Shown here one piece after another: positions 34,684-44,900 of a stretch of 64,000 nucleotides of DNA. Position 1 is the stretch's first letter; each line of letters starts with the position of its first letter. The stretch comes from Bin127 sp965203505 (GTDB taxonomy: Bacteria > Chloroflexota > Dehalococcoidia > Lucifugimonadales > Lucifugimonadaceae): positions 1,302,001 to 1,366,000 of the forward strand of contig OZ241880.1 of the NCBI GenBank assembly GCA_965203505.1, written 5' to 3'. The notes beneath the pieces are model-generated. The model searched no databases, had not been told where the DNA came from, and saw only the letters and a list, made by a program, of their open reading frames with translations. A program made the translations under genes and the position numbers.

Positions 34684-35904
34684 ATGACGAACAGTTACTT
34701 GCGCGACCATTTCGTCGGCGTCGGTGCCAAACGGCTTACTGCGGTTGATGCGGAGCCGAGTCGTTCGAACCAACACGAAGTCGGCACAACGCGCGACATG
34801 CGCCGACATTTCCTTGGCGAAAATAACCGAAGGTTCAAAACTGTCTACGTATGGCTAGACGACGAAGAAAACGCGATTTTGGTTGGTGGCGAAGCTAACC
34901 ACTACGATGCACGAGAAGGTCAACCACATCGATCGTCGGAATGGCGTCTGTACTATCGACGCAACGCTGTCACTGAGATCATGAGCCGAGGTGATGCGTT
35001 GTTTCTGGCCAAGGCCAGGGACGAGACCATCTACTTCGTTGTCGCACCGCCAGATTCGACCAGTGAGAAACAACTCTCGTGGCTGTTCGGGCTAAGTCCT
35101 GAAGGTCACACTTTCGTTTCGAAACCGATTGACGAACAGGGAATTGAGCTTGGATTCGCGGCACGTTTCATCCTTGATGAGCTCGGGATCGAAGCCGAAC
35201 CGTCCGCATCCGAAGAGTTGGATGCCTTAGTCGATCAATTCGGCAGTTCGTTCCCAACTACTAAGGAATTTTCGCAAGTGGCACGCGCCTCCTTGCCGGC
35301 AATCGATTCGAGAGAAGACCCGGATGTTGCAATTATACAGTGGTTGGACCGTGAGGAAGCACTTTTCAAACGTTTGGAGAGACGAATCGTCACCGAACGA
35401 TTGAGTCAAGGATTCGTAGACGAAGATGACATTGATGTGGAAGATTTTCTCCGTTTTTCGCTCAGCGTTCACAACCGACGGAAATCTCGGATGGGACATT
35501 CTTTGGAGCACCATCTTGCTGCGATTTTCGACGATCACGAATTGCGATACGTCCGACATGCGACGACGGAGTACAAGAACCGCCCGGATTTTCTATTTCC
35601 GTGCTTGGAGCTATACCGTGGATCTCCCGAGAGCGGAGACCCTCGTTTGACGATGCTTGGGGCGAAATCTACGTGTAAGGACAGGTGGCGGCAAGTTCTG
35701 CCAGAGGCCGAGAAAATCCCTAAGAAGCACTTGTTCACCCTCGAACCGGGGATCTCTGAGGACCAGACCGATCAAATGCGAGCGATGTCACTTCAGTTAG
35801 TTGTCCCTCAACCGGTAATCAGCAGTTTCACCGCTACCCAACAGGAGTGGTTGTGGGATTTGAGTGCGTTCATCGATTATGTCGCAGAAAAGTCTGAACG
35901 CTAG
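34684..35904 (+). CDS. EcoRII-like type II restriction endonuclease
   Basis: This 406-residue protein matches EcoRII in layout. The N-terminal effector (B3-like) domain covers about residues 1-165 (KRLTAVDAEPSRSNQHEVG). The catalytic domain covers about 225-400 and contains SVHNRRKSRMGHSLEHHL, RPDFLFP, LGAKSTCKDRWRQVLPEA and KHLFTLEPGISEDQ. The PD of RPDFLF and the lysine of GAKST correspond to the PD-(D/E)xK nuclease centre. EcoRII enzymes cut CCWGG and need a second site as effector; the target here is inferred only from family. It is coupled to the upstream methyltransferase. Confidence 0.9.
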   Translation: MTNSYLRDHFVGVGAKRLTAVDAEPSRSNQHEVGTTRDMRRHFLGENNRRFKTVYVWLDDEENAILVGGEANHYDAREGQPHRSSEWRLYYRRNAVTEIMSRGDALFLAKARDETIYFVVAPPDSTSEKQLSWLFGLSPEGHTFVSKPIDEQGIELGFAARFILDELGIEAEPSASEELDALVDQFGSSFPTTKEFSQVARASLPAIDSREDPDVAIIQWLDREEALFKRLERRIVTERLSQGFVDEDDIDVEDFLRFSLSVHNRRKSRMGHSLEHHLAAIFDDHELRYVRHATTEYKNRPDFLFPCLELYRGSPESGDPRLTMLGAKSTCKDRWRQVLPEAEKIPKKHLFTLEPGISEDQTDQMRAMSLQLVVPQPVISSFTATQQEWLWDLSAFIDYVAEKSER

Positions 35905-36021
35905 CCGCGCGCCTTGTCTGATTGTGTGTTTCGGATTGGGCACACGTAGCTCGATCGCGGTCTCGTTGCAGCGGACGAGTTCATCGAAAGGGGTATCCTC
36001 TCCCTTTGTCCGCCGCCCTCT

Positions 36022-36047
36022 GGATTCCAGCTTTCGCCGGAATGACG
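36022..36047. repeat. Short dispersed palindromic repeat, family 1
   Basis: A 26-base unit (GGATTCCxGCTTTCGCCGGA followed by ATGACG) with an internal inverted repeat around CCGGCTTTCGCCGG lies in the 214-base gap between the endonuclease and the response regulator. Related copies occur at 46335, 54955 and 55702, and a decayed half unit follows at about 36055-36066. Confidence 0.8.
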
Positions 36048-36118
36048 AAATATTGACCGGAATGACGGATGAGTGGGGAATGAGGTTGGTCGTGCAAGAA
36101 CGAAGGAGGATTTTGGTG

Positions 36119-36793
36119 TTAGTTGCTGGTTTGGGTGTCGTCTAGGAGGCCGTTTTGGACGGCCCAGACTACTAGTTGCTGTTTGGTGTCGATGGCGAGT
36201 TTGTCTTGGATGGTGTAGATGGCGTTGCGGATTGTCAGGGGGCTGTTGCCTCTGATTTCGGCGATGCCTGCGTAGGATAGTCCTTGTGCGAAGAGGGTTA
36301 GGATTTCGCGCTCTCGGGGCGTGAGGTTTGGGGTACTCGGCGTGGCGTTTCGCTGTGCGGCTGCGCGGGTTTGGGCGAAGACGCGTCGCATTGTGGCTGC
36401 GGGTATGCGGTATTCACCTTCGGCGACGTCTCGGACGGTCTGTAAAAGCATGTCCTTGCCGGTGTGTTTCTGGAGGAACCCGGTTGCGCCGGCGGCTACC
36501 GATTCCATGACTGCGTCATCTTGGGTAGAGGCGGTCAAGATGAGGATGCGCGTCTCGGGCAGCGTCTCGGTGATCTCCCGGCTAGCGTCGATTCCGTTTT
36601 TACCGGGCATCATTACGTCCATGATGACGACTGCCGGGTGAACAGCCCTCGCGGTCTCCAGAGCAGTGTCGCCGTCTCCGGCTTCGCCGACGACAATGAA
36701 GTCGCCGGACCGCTCGAGGACTTCTCGAAGACCGTCTCGCATGATCTGATGGTCGTCGACGATCATCACTCTGATGGGTGCTACGGTTGGCAA
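36119..36793 (-). CDS. NarL/FixJ-family response regulator
   Basis: This 224-residue two-component regulator has a receiver domain with acidic D13-D14, phospho-acceptor D59 in VVIMDVMMPGKNG and the conserved lysine in GFLQKHTGKD. A LuxR-type helix-turn-helix at about residues 150-215 follows (LTPREREILTLFAQGLSYAGIAE). It follows its cognate histidine kinase by 13 bases on the same strand. Confidence 0.93.
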   Translation of the reverse strand: MPTVAPIRVMIVDDHQIMRDGLREVLERSGDFIVVGEAGDGDTALETARAVHPAVVIMDVMMPGKNGIDASREITETLPETRILILTASTQDDAVMESVAAGATGFLQKHTGKDMLLQTVRDVAEGEYRIPAATMRRVFAQTRAAAQRNATPSTPNLTPREREILTLFAQGLSYAGIAEIRGNSPLTIRNAIYTIQDKLAIDTKQQLVVWAVQNGLLDDTQTSN

Positions 36794-36806
36794 CTCGCCC
36801 GTCTCC

Positions 36807-38027
36807 TTAGTTCGCTGGTTTTGGAATTAGGCAGGAAACCATCGCGCCTCGGTTGTTTTGTCCAGAGGTTATGTCGAGCGTGCCGCCGAGGCGTTCGACG
36901 GACGCTCTCATGTTGATGAAGCCGCGTCCTGGCGCCTGGCTTCCGCCGGGCAGTCCAATACCGTCGTCAGAGACCGCCATCTCAAGGCCGTCATCGGCGA
37001 AGTTAAGCGCGATGGTGACGTTTTCTGCTTGTGAGTGTCGGAAGGTGTTGGTCAACGCATTGTGAGCGATAGAGAAGAGTAGCTCCTTAGTGATGGTCGT
37101 GAGGGCGGGTTCGTTTCCAGATACGACGACCTCGGTGGGTATCGATGTGATGGTTGCGAAGCTGGAGGCGTGGGACTCAAGCACGGAAGCGAGGCTTCGT
37201 CCCTCGAAGATAGGGCCGGCTTCGATGGGGTGCCGCAGGTCCCACATAATCGATCTGGACAATTCGTGCGTGGCGTCGAGTTTGGCTTGGAGTTCTTGAC
37301 GGCCTTCTCTGGTGTTTGATTCTGCGAGCTCTTTGGCGGTCTCTAAACCGAGACCGACTACGAATGCGGACTGAGCGGTGGTGTCGTGAAGGCGTCTTGA
37401 GCTTTCTATCCGACCTTGGTGTAGGGCCCGTTCACGCTCGACCGCTTCTCTCCTTCTGATCCGCTCAAATCTGGATACCAGGTTGACCGCGAACACCACT
37501 GCATACATGACGACGATCCTTGTGAACAGTACCTTCTCCTCCTTGATCTCGAAATCGACGCCCGGTTCGACCCAGAGACTCAAGGCCGTGTAGGCGACCG
37601 CGACGAGTGTGACACCGGCGAAACTGAGCAATACGGAGGTGAAAACCACGGCGAACATCGCGAGTGCGGGGTAGTAGAGGACGAAGAAGGTGTTGCCGAA
37701 ACCAGTTGAGACCGCCAGACCCGCCGTAATCATCGCGCCGTCCATCGTGGACAGCGCGAGTGCCCAGTGCCACGTCACCTTTCGGCCCGACTCGATTCGG
37801 TAGTGGACATATGCATTGAGTGCCAGTAGCAACACGGCAAACGACGTGTGCAGCACGTAGCTGGGTTCTGCAAAGTTTGGCCGATAGTTGAGCTGAACTA
37901 ACCAAGCAATCGTTGCGAACCATCTAACCCATACCGAAATCCTCAGGTTGTGTCGGAGGTCGTCCTGAAAGGCATGGTCGGATGCCCAGCGGGGTTCTGG
38001 CGCCGAATCAAGTGGCGTGTTCTGCAA
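36807..38027 (-). CDS. Membrane sensor histidine kinase, NarX/DegS-like (HisKA_3)
   Basis: This 406-residue kinase has about five or six membrane segments in residues 35-185, with no large periplasmic domain, then a helical linker and the dimerisation/phospho-acceptor box ESSRRLHDTTAQS with H214. The ATPase domain has the N box IAHNALTNTFRHS and the DDGIGLPGG loop, with RGFINMRASVERLGGTL near the end. It probably senses a membrane or redox signal. Its 5' end and promoter are duplicated at 41088-41375, on the far side of the peptidase lipoprotein gene. Confidence 0.92.
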   Translation of the reverse strand: MQNTPLDSAPEPRWASDHAFQDDLRHNLRISVWVRWFATIAWLVQLNYRPNFAEPSYVLHTSFAVLLLALNAYVHYRIESGRKVTWHWALALSTMDGAMITAGLAVSTGFGNTFFVLYYPALAMFAVVFTSVLLSFAGVTLVAVAYTALSLWVEPGVDFEIKEEKVLFTRIVVMYAVVFAVNLVSRFERIRRREAVERERALHQGRIESSRRLHDTTAQSAFVVGLGLETAKELAESNTREGRQELQAKLDATHELSRSIMWDLRHPIEAGPIFEGRSLASVLESHASSFATITSIPTEVVVSGNEPALTTITKELLFSIAHNALTNTFRHSQAENVTIALNFADDGLEMAVSDDGIGLPGGSQAPGRGFINMRASVERLGGTLDITSGQNNRGAMVSCLIPKPAN

Positions 38028-38170
38028 GCCCCAAACCTCCGGTACCGGGGTGTACGCCGCCAGGCGGAGCCGACAGGGTGTCTCCGTACTCCATCAGACA
38101 GATGCATATATACCTCTCAGGATAGGTACAATCACACCTTGCGGCAAGTTATACGGAAGCCTAACATTGG
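37890..38170. repeat. Divergent kinase/lipoprotein promoter block, copy 1
   Basis: This block comprises the first codons of the histidine kinase and its upstream region. Its two most conserved parts, 37890-37960 (kinase codons) and 38098-38170 (promoter), both recur at 41088-41160 and 41304-41375 in the same order and nearly the same spacing (about 210 against 216 bases). The promoter part contains a TATATA box at about 38104-38111 that fits a - strand -10 element for the kinase. The + strand genes at 38178 and 41401 each start just after one copy. Confidence 0.65.
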
Positions 38171-38177
38171 CGCGACT

Positions 38178-41025
38178 GTGAAACTTCGTATTGCACGGAG
38201 CGTGGTGAAGGTGTCAAGGCCCATTCCGCTTAGCGTGCTGGCATGTGCTACGGTACTCTCAATACTACTGCACGGCTGCTCTGAAGACCCCGGTCGCACG
38301 CCAACGCCGACTTCGCTTTCGACCGCTACCATTGCTCCCACTCAGGAGCCCACGCCGACTAACACGCCAACACCGGCACTTACGGCGACGTCTACACCGG
38401 TCCCGACCGATACGCCGCCTCCGACTCACACGCCGACGACTATTCCTACGCCCGCGCCAACCGCGACGTCTACGACTGCACCAACCGCAACGCTCACCCT
38501 TACTCCTACCTCAATCCCCACGCCTACAGCTACGCCGCCTCCGACTCACACACCGACGACTATTCCTACGCCCGCGCCAACCGCAACCCCCTACGACTGC
38601 ACCAACGGCAACGGCCACCGCTACTCCTACGTCAATCCCCACGCCTACCGCTACACCGACTCCTACTTACACGCCAACGACTACTCCTACACCCACGCCA
38701 ACCGCAACTCCTACGGCTTCACCAACCGCAACGCCCACCGCTACTCCCACGGCAACGCCCACGCCGAGCGCTACGCCCACACCCACCTCAACGCCAACCC
38801 TTGAGGAGATACAGAGGAAGGAAGACTTCACTGTTCTTCTCGATGGAGTGACCGAGGTCGCCGCTGCGAATCGACATGGGGGACTGTACGTTTACGGCCC
38901 CTCGGCCTTCCCAGTGATCGTCGGTTCCTCAAGGTGGGATAGTGCCTCGGGTTCGCGTATCCCGGTCGTCGCGGCTGGCCGTTGGCATGACGGACGCGTC
39001 GTCGTTTTCGGTCAAGACGGCGGAATCTGGTCGTATGGCTATTTCAAACGTGCCACGCTAGAAGCGGCGGACACGGGTCGACTAATGACGAATGCACTGC
39101 ATTGGGTGGCCGGGGACGAGGGGCCAGCGCGTCCCCGAATCGGCGTCGTAGGCGCTAACGAACTTTTTGCCTGGCTGACAGAGGCCGGCCACGATGCTGT
39201 CAGAGTTAGACTGACGCCTGAATCGCTGGGAACGGTCGATGTTGTGATCTTGCAGATGTGGAACCAGAGCGCGCCTGAGATCGAAGCGCTGTCAACATTC
39301 GTGCACACCGGAGGCGGCCTCGTGACAGCCGCTTCTGGTGTGGGGTGGGCGTATCATCACCCGGATCAGCGTCTCGAGGTTGATTTCGCTGGCAACCGAC
39401 TGCTCGCCCCCGTCGGAATCCAGTGGGTATACGATTGGCTTGACCGCACTTCGCCGGCGGGCTACGCCGTCGATGGACCGCCACATGAGTTGACACATGC
39501 AGGCACGGCGCTCGATGCTGTGTGGGCGCACGCGAATGGCGGACGGATGCTGACCCAATCAGAGGCCGTCCAAGCCATAGACAGTCTGATACGCGCTTCC
39601 CGATCCCTGCCGGCAGACGACTCGATTCTCTGGCCACGCCTGCGGACGCTGGTCGAGAACGCCGAACGGGACGGCCTTTGGCCCTCAAACAACCGCCCCG
39701 CGCGAAACTACGATGTGGTCGCACGACTTGCTGCGTCACTCTTCGTGAACGAGCACAACCAGACTCTGGTGGAGTCCGTCCGTGCGCATCCGGCGGCCGC
39801 GGATTTTCCGGGCTCCGTGCCCGTTGATGCCCCACGCATCACGCGAAGCGTCACCATCGATACCGCCGTGCCTCGATGGCACTCTACCGGACTATATGCA
39901 GCACCGGGCGAACTGATCAGGGTGAAGATGCCGATCCAAGCAGCTACTGCCGGCGGCTACCACATACGGATAGGTGCCCACAGCGACGGCATTTGGGATC
40001 GGCCTGAGTGGAAGCGTATGCCGGAGATCAGCCGCCGCTTCCCTGTCTCCACTCCCGAGACACTCGTCGCCAACGCTTTCGGCGGACTGATCTACATCGA
40101 AGTGCCGTACGATTCTCGCTTGGGAAACATATCCGTTGAGATTGCAGGTGCCGTGGAGGCACCCTTGTTCGTGCTGGGCGAAACAGATTTGGATGAATGG
40201 CGCGACACGATCCGACACGCGCCCGCGCCGTGGGCCGAGATCGCCGGTCGGAACATGATAGTCACGACAGTCTCTCGCGAGGTGCGTAAACTTGACGACC
40301 CGGCCGCCGTGGCTGAGACGTGGGATCGCGCGCTCGACCTCAGCGCGGAACTGGCAGCCTGGCCCTCTACGGTGCGCGCCTCTCCTGAGCGATTCGTCGT
40401 AGATCGGCAAATCGAAGCGGGGTACATGCATGCCGGCTATCCCCTTATGGCGCACCTTGACCAGAAATCCAGGTTGGTGAATGCGGAGCACTTGCGCACC
40501 TGCGCATATGAATGGACTCAGAGCACCTGGGGCTTCTACCACGAGGTGGGACACAACCACCAGAACTATGACTGGACGTTTGATGGCACCGTTGAAGTGA
40601 CCGTCAATTTGTTCACGCTGTACATCTACGAGTTTCTGTGCGGGATCCCGTTGGCGGAGAACTGGCGTGGTACTCCCGAATTCCGTGCCGAACTGATGGC
40701 GAAATACGATTTCGACACCCCTGATTTCGAGCGGTGGAAGAGCGATCCGTTTCTGGCGTTGGTCATGTATCAGCAACTCCAGCAGGAATTCGGTTGGGAT
40801 GCCTATCGGCAGGTGTTCGCCGAGTATCTTGCCCTGCCGGAGACTGAGCGACCGAAGAGCGACGACGCGAAGCGTGACCAGTGGTTGGTGCGTTTCTCAC
40901 GGCAAGTGGGCCGCAACCTTGGCCCGTTCTTCGAGGCGTGGGGCGTGCCAACGTCGCGGGCTGCGAGGAACTTGATCGCGTACCTTCCGGTGTGGATGCC
41001 ACCTGACTTTCCGCCGGGGGGTTAA
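38178..41025 (+). CDS. M60-family metallopeptidase lipoprotein, frameshifted in the Thr-Pro linker
   Basis: This is a secreted, lipid-anchored peptidase. The frame from GTG 38178 gives a signal peptide ending LLHGC and a long Thr/Pro/Ala linker. At a run of five Cs (38587-38591) the linker continues only in the next frame, which then runs to 41025. Removing one C restores a single product of about 950 residues. After the linker comes a domain beginning FTVLLDGVTEVAAANRHGG, a region with beta-rich segments, and the zinc site HEVGHNHQ (codons from 40540) followed by FDGTVEVTVNLF. The HExxH plus downstream E and the NHQ context match peptidase M60 (enhancin/TCAF-like), which acts on glycoproteins such as mucins. 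Confidence 0.8.
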
Positions 41026-41087
41026 GGGGTGCCGAAGGTGCGATGGGCGTGGATCGGATGTGTTCAGAGGCTTGCGAAAACGGCAGT

Positions 41088-41160
41088 TGAACTGCATCAG
41101 ACAAGCAATCATTGCGAACCGTCGCACCTGTCGCAACATCCTCAAGCTGTAGATCGGGGC
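41088..41160 (-). pseudogene. Remnant of the histidine kinase N-terminus
   Basis: On the - strand this stretch still encodes SLRMLRQVRRFAMIACLMQF, matching NLRISVWVRWFATIAWLVQL of the intact kinase. The DNA match includes near-identical blocks around AAGCAATC-TTGCGAACC and ATCCTCA. No further kinase domain follows, so it is a decayed partial copy. Confidence 0.65.
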
Positions 41161-41375
41161 GTCTGGACGATCAATTGGATGCATGATTCCCAAGACGAGA
41201 TCGGCGATCTTTCCCAACGGTTCCAGACCCGCCCCAGCAGAGTAACCCGCTGATTACGGGACTGAGCCACAGAGTTTAACTGACGCCCTAGCCCGCAGGT
41301 GCACATATACCCCCTTGAGCAGGTACATACAAACCTTGTGAGGGGCTATGAGGTATGGCAACCTAGAGTCGGGTG
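41088..41375. repeat. Divergent promoter block, copy 2 (fills the 375-base gap)
   Basis: This second copy of the block at 37890-38170 contains the kinase remnant and a promoter-like part (41304-41375). On the - strand the promoter part reads TTGTAT, 17 bases, TATATG. The same region precedes the GTG start of the DUF805 gene at 41401. Nothing else is recognised in 41026-41400. Confidence 0.65.
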
Positions 41376-41400
41376 ACTATCCGTTAACTAGAGGGTCATC

Positions 41401-41901
41401 GTGAATTTTCCACAAGCGGTACGTCAGGTGTTGCGCAAGTATGCCGATTTCGGCGGTCGGGCCATGAGGTCCGAGTACTGGTGGTGGGTTTTGGCAGTCA
41501 CACTGGTTAACGTGGTACTCGGATTGGCCGACTCCGCCCTTCCATACGGGTTTCTGCAACCGATATTCGGCCTCTTGGTCCTGGTGCCGACCTGGGCGGT
41601 TGGCGCCCGCAGGTTGCACGACACGGATAGGAGTGGCTGGTGGCTGGCGCTTTGGGCCGTGGGGTACGTGGTCTTCGGCGCGATTTTCACCATTAGCATC
41701 TTCGCAGTTGTCGGCGGCGCTTTACTGGCGGGCTTCGAAGGTTCGGAAGCAGGAGGAGTAGTGCTTGTTGTCGGTCTCATCGGCATGGCTGTATCGGCGT
41801 TGACCCTGCTGGCCATAGCGATTTGGTCCATCATCTGGCTCGCTCAGAAGGGAGAAGATGGTCCCAACCGCTTCGGGGAAGCCCCGATGTTGGAGTCCTG
41901 A
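41401..41901 (+). CDS. DUF805 family membrane protein
   Basis: This 166-residue protein has four hydrophobic segments. The N-terminus (YADFGGRAMRSEYWWW, the F-x-GRxxRxEYWW motif) and the RRLHDTDRSGWWLAL segment are diagnostic for DUF805, and the C-terminal KGEDGPNRFGE (KGxxGxNRyG) completes the family pattern. The molecular role is unknown. It starts with GTG at 41401 just after promoter block copy 2. It lies 37 bases before a large lipoprotein gene, so the two may be co-transcribed. Confidence 0.9.
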   Translation: MNFPQAVRQVLRKYADFGGRAMRSEYWWWVLAVTLVNVVLGLADSALPYGFLQPIFGLLVLVPTWAVGARRLHDTDRSGWWLALWAVGYVVFGAIFTISIFAVVGGALLAGFEGSEAGGVVLVVGLIGMAVSALTLLAIAIWSIIWLAQKGEDGPNRFGEAPMLES

Positions 41902-41938
41902 ACTGATCCCTAATTGCCACCGCTTTGGAGGTTAGATT

Positions 41939-44900
41939 TTGGTCCGATCTTCGATACAAATGTCCAGAGGCTTGATCGGACGATACACAACCGTTGGTAT
42001 CTTGCTCATCGCCGCGGCCGCATATGCCTGTGACCGCGGTCCTGACCCGACGGCGACTCCTCTGCCGCCAACTGCGACATCCACGCCAACGTCATCGCCC
42101 ACACCGATCCCATCAACGTCATCGCCGACGCCGATCCCACCAACATCGACGCCTGTCCCGCCTACTCCGACGCACACGCCTGCCCCGACCGAAACGCCTA
42201 CACCTACAGCGACGTCGACGGCTATTCCTGCTACTCCTACGCCGGAGCCGTCGGAACCTGTAGCCGAGCTCGACATCGAGTTTGGAGACGATACCACTTG
42301 GAGCGAGGTGTTTAACATCCTCACATTGTCCGAGCAGAGCTGCATCCGCGACGTACTGGGTGAAGCTGAGTTGGAGGAGGCGCTGAACTGGCCCGTATTG
42401 AGCGAGGGCGAATCCCCGGGGGACTGGGAGATATCGATATTCTCCTGTCTCGCACCGGAAACTGCGCGGGGCGTCCTCCTCTCGATGATGCTCGCCGCGA
42501 TCGAAGAGGACCCGGATTTCGAACTGAGCGATCAGGATGCGTCCTGCATGAAGGGAGCTTTCGCCGATATCGACGTAGCCGCCCTGATAGCCGCGCCTGA
42601 CGAAGAGGTTATTGGCGAGGAATTCTTTTCGATCTTCATGGGATGTATCCCCGAGCAGTTGGTCACCTTCATGATCGGGGCAGATGTGGAGTTGAGCGAA
42701 AAGGAGGCGTCGTGCGTCAGGGCATGGGTGACCGATGTTGATTTGGATGCCGTGATCGCCAACCCCGACGATCCTGCGGTGGCCGCGGACTTTGTTGCGG
42801 GCCTGATCCCCTGCGTGCCGGACCTGTTCCTCGCCTCCATGTTGGAGGAGACGGGGACTGAGTTGGGAGACTTTAGCGATGACGAGCTGTCCTGTCTCCG
42901 CGAGTGGGTTAGGAATGCCGACTGGACGGAACTGACGGCTGCCGACGGCGATGCCGCAGGTGTCGAGTTCGCCCTCGAATTGTTGGCGTGCGTTCCACGT
43001 CTGGCTTCCTCCGACTCCGCTGACGCGGAGGACGTTACGGCCACACCGCAACCGGCCCCGACACCCACTTCGACACCCATTCCAACGACGGACCGCACGT
43101 CGACACCGGCCACTGGCGGCGAGGTCGAAGCCTACGCCCGGGAGTGCGGGGAAACGACGGCATCGTTGGATGTGGCTTTCGCGATGATGGAATCGGAGGG
43201 TTCTGGCGAGGATCTGAGTTGGGGGGATTTCGCGGAAATGCTCTCCGCGGTTTCGAGCGCGTACCGGGAGCTCCGACCGCCGCCGGAGCTGCAGGAATAT
43301 CACGATGCCCAGTTGCGGGCTTTGGACGGGCTTCTTGACCATGCTCTGTCGCGCCCGGGCTCTGGATCTTTCGTGGAGGAGTTCGCTTTGGCGTTCGCCG
43401 AACTGTTCGGGTTGGTGTTCGAGGTGGCGTTCGATGCGGAGAAGACGGACGAAGAGAAGGAGACGCTGATTGAAGAGGCGACCGAGGAGGTGTTTGCCAC
43501 GATTTTCGGCACGGTGTTTATGGACGCGGTCGCGGAGTTGGAGGAGATCGAGTCGGAGCTTTCGGAGGACACTTTAGAGGTTTTAACCGCATTCGGCTGC
43601 GGTCAGTCAGTTTCCGGTGATTTTGCCGGCGAATCCGTGGGTCAGCCGGAGGGGCCAGTAACCGATGACCACGGCGACACTTTCGAATCCTTTACGCTGG
43701 TCGGGGTAGGCGCGCCGGTGGGAGGGGTGTTGGACTACGACGGCGACGTGGATGTGTTCGCGTTCGATGCGGAAGAGGGCGAACTGTACGAAGTGGATGT
43801 TGCGCTGGGCAGCCTTTCCGACTCGGTGGTGACGCTGTATGTGCCCGAAGGGGAGTGGCTTGCTTCCAACGACGACTACGGCGACTCCTTTGCGTCGCGC
43901 ACAGTTTGGGAGGCTCCGAGTTCGGGCGAATACTTCGTCGAGGTCAGCGGCTACGGAAACACCGGCACTTACACGCTTACGGTCTCGCTGTCCGACGTCG
44001 TCGACGATCACACCAACTACCATTTCGCGCACTGGCTCAAGGCGGATTCCACACTAGTGCAGGAGTACTTGGTGTTGACGGTGGGCGAGGACGTCGAAGG
44101 TGTGTTGGACTACGAAGGCGACGTGGATATGTTCGTGTTCGATGCGGAAGAAGGTGAGCTGTACGAGGTGGATGTTGCGCTGGGCAGCCTTCCCGACTCG
44201 GTGGTGACGCTGTACGGACCCGAAGGGGAGTTCCTTGATTTCAACGATGACTACGACGAATCCCTTGCGTCGCGTGTAATTTGGGAGGCTCCGAGTTCGG
44301 GCGAGTACTTCGTTGAGGTGGGCGGATTCGGAACTGGCTCCTACGCCCTGACAGTCGATTTTTACGACGCTATTCGATCCAGGGCGAACGGAGACAGCAC
44401 CGCTCCCTTCCGAATAGGAGTCATGGAGGCGATTACAGGTCCGGTGGGCACCCACGGCGCCTCAAGGGTCGATGCCAAGCAGATGGCGGTTGACGAGATC
44501 AACCAAGCAGGCGGTGTAAAAGGTCGAATGCTCGAGCTCGTCGTGGCGGATTCGATGTGCGACGCGCAAGCAGCAACAGACGCTTACAACCATCTTACCG
44601 ACGTTGAGGGTGTGAAGATCATACTCGGCACGACGTGCAGCGGTGCCATGCTCGGGGTGGCACCGCTGGCCGAAGAGGACGGTGTGGTTCTCCTCTCTGC
44701 ATCGGCGACAAATCCAGCGATAGCTGCAGCAGGCGACTACATCTTCCGGACGGCGCTGAACGACGATCAGGTCGGCGTCGATACGGGCAACCTGCTCTGG
44801 GCCGACGGGGTTCGTAGATTGGCCATGTTCACGGCGTCTACCGATTACGCGGAGGGTGTGAGGCGCACTACCGTGGCCCAGTTCGAGAAGCTGGGTGGCG

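Noticed and set aside
38245..38590. Arg/Leu-rich open frame at the start of the M60 gene
   Set aside because: It is the out-of-frame reading of the Thr-Pro linker DNA. The signal peptide lies in the other frame, so the open stretch is a by-product of the repeat.
38290..38800. Tandem DNA repeats resembling a CRISPR or minisatellite
   Set aside because: They are irregular codons for Thr-Pro stalks inside lipoproteins (also at 42040-42250 and 58795-59095). There is no fixed repeat-spacer layout and no cas gene.
41029..41253. Short + strand frame in the gap before the DUF805 gene
   Set aside because: It lies over the antisense kinase remnant and has no ribosome binding site or domain.
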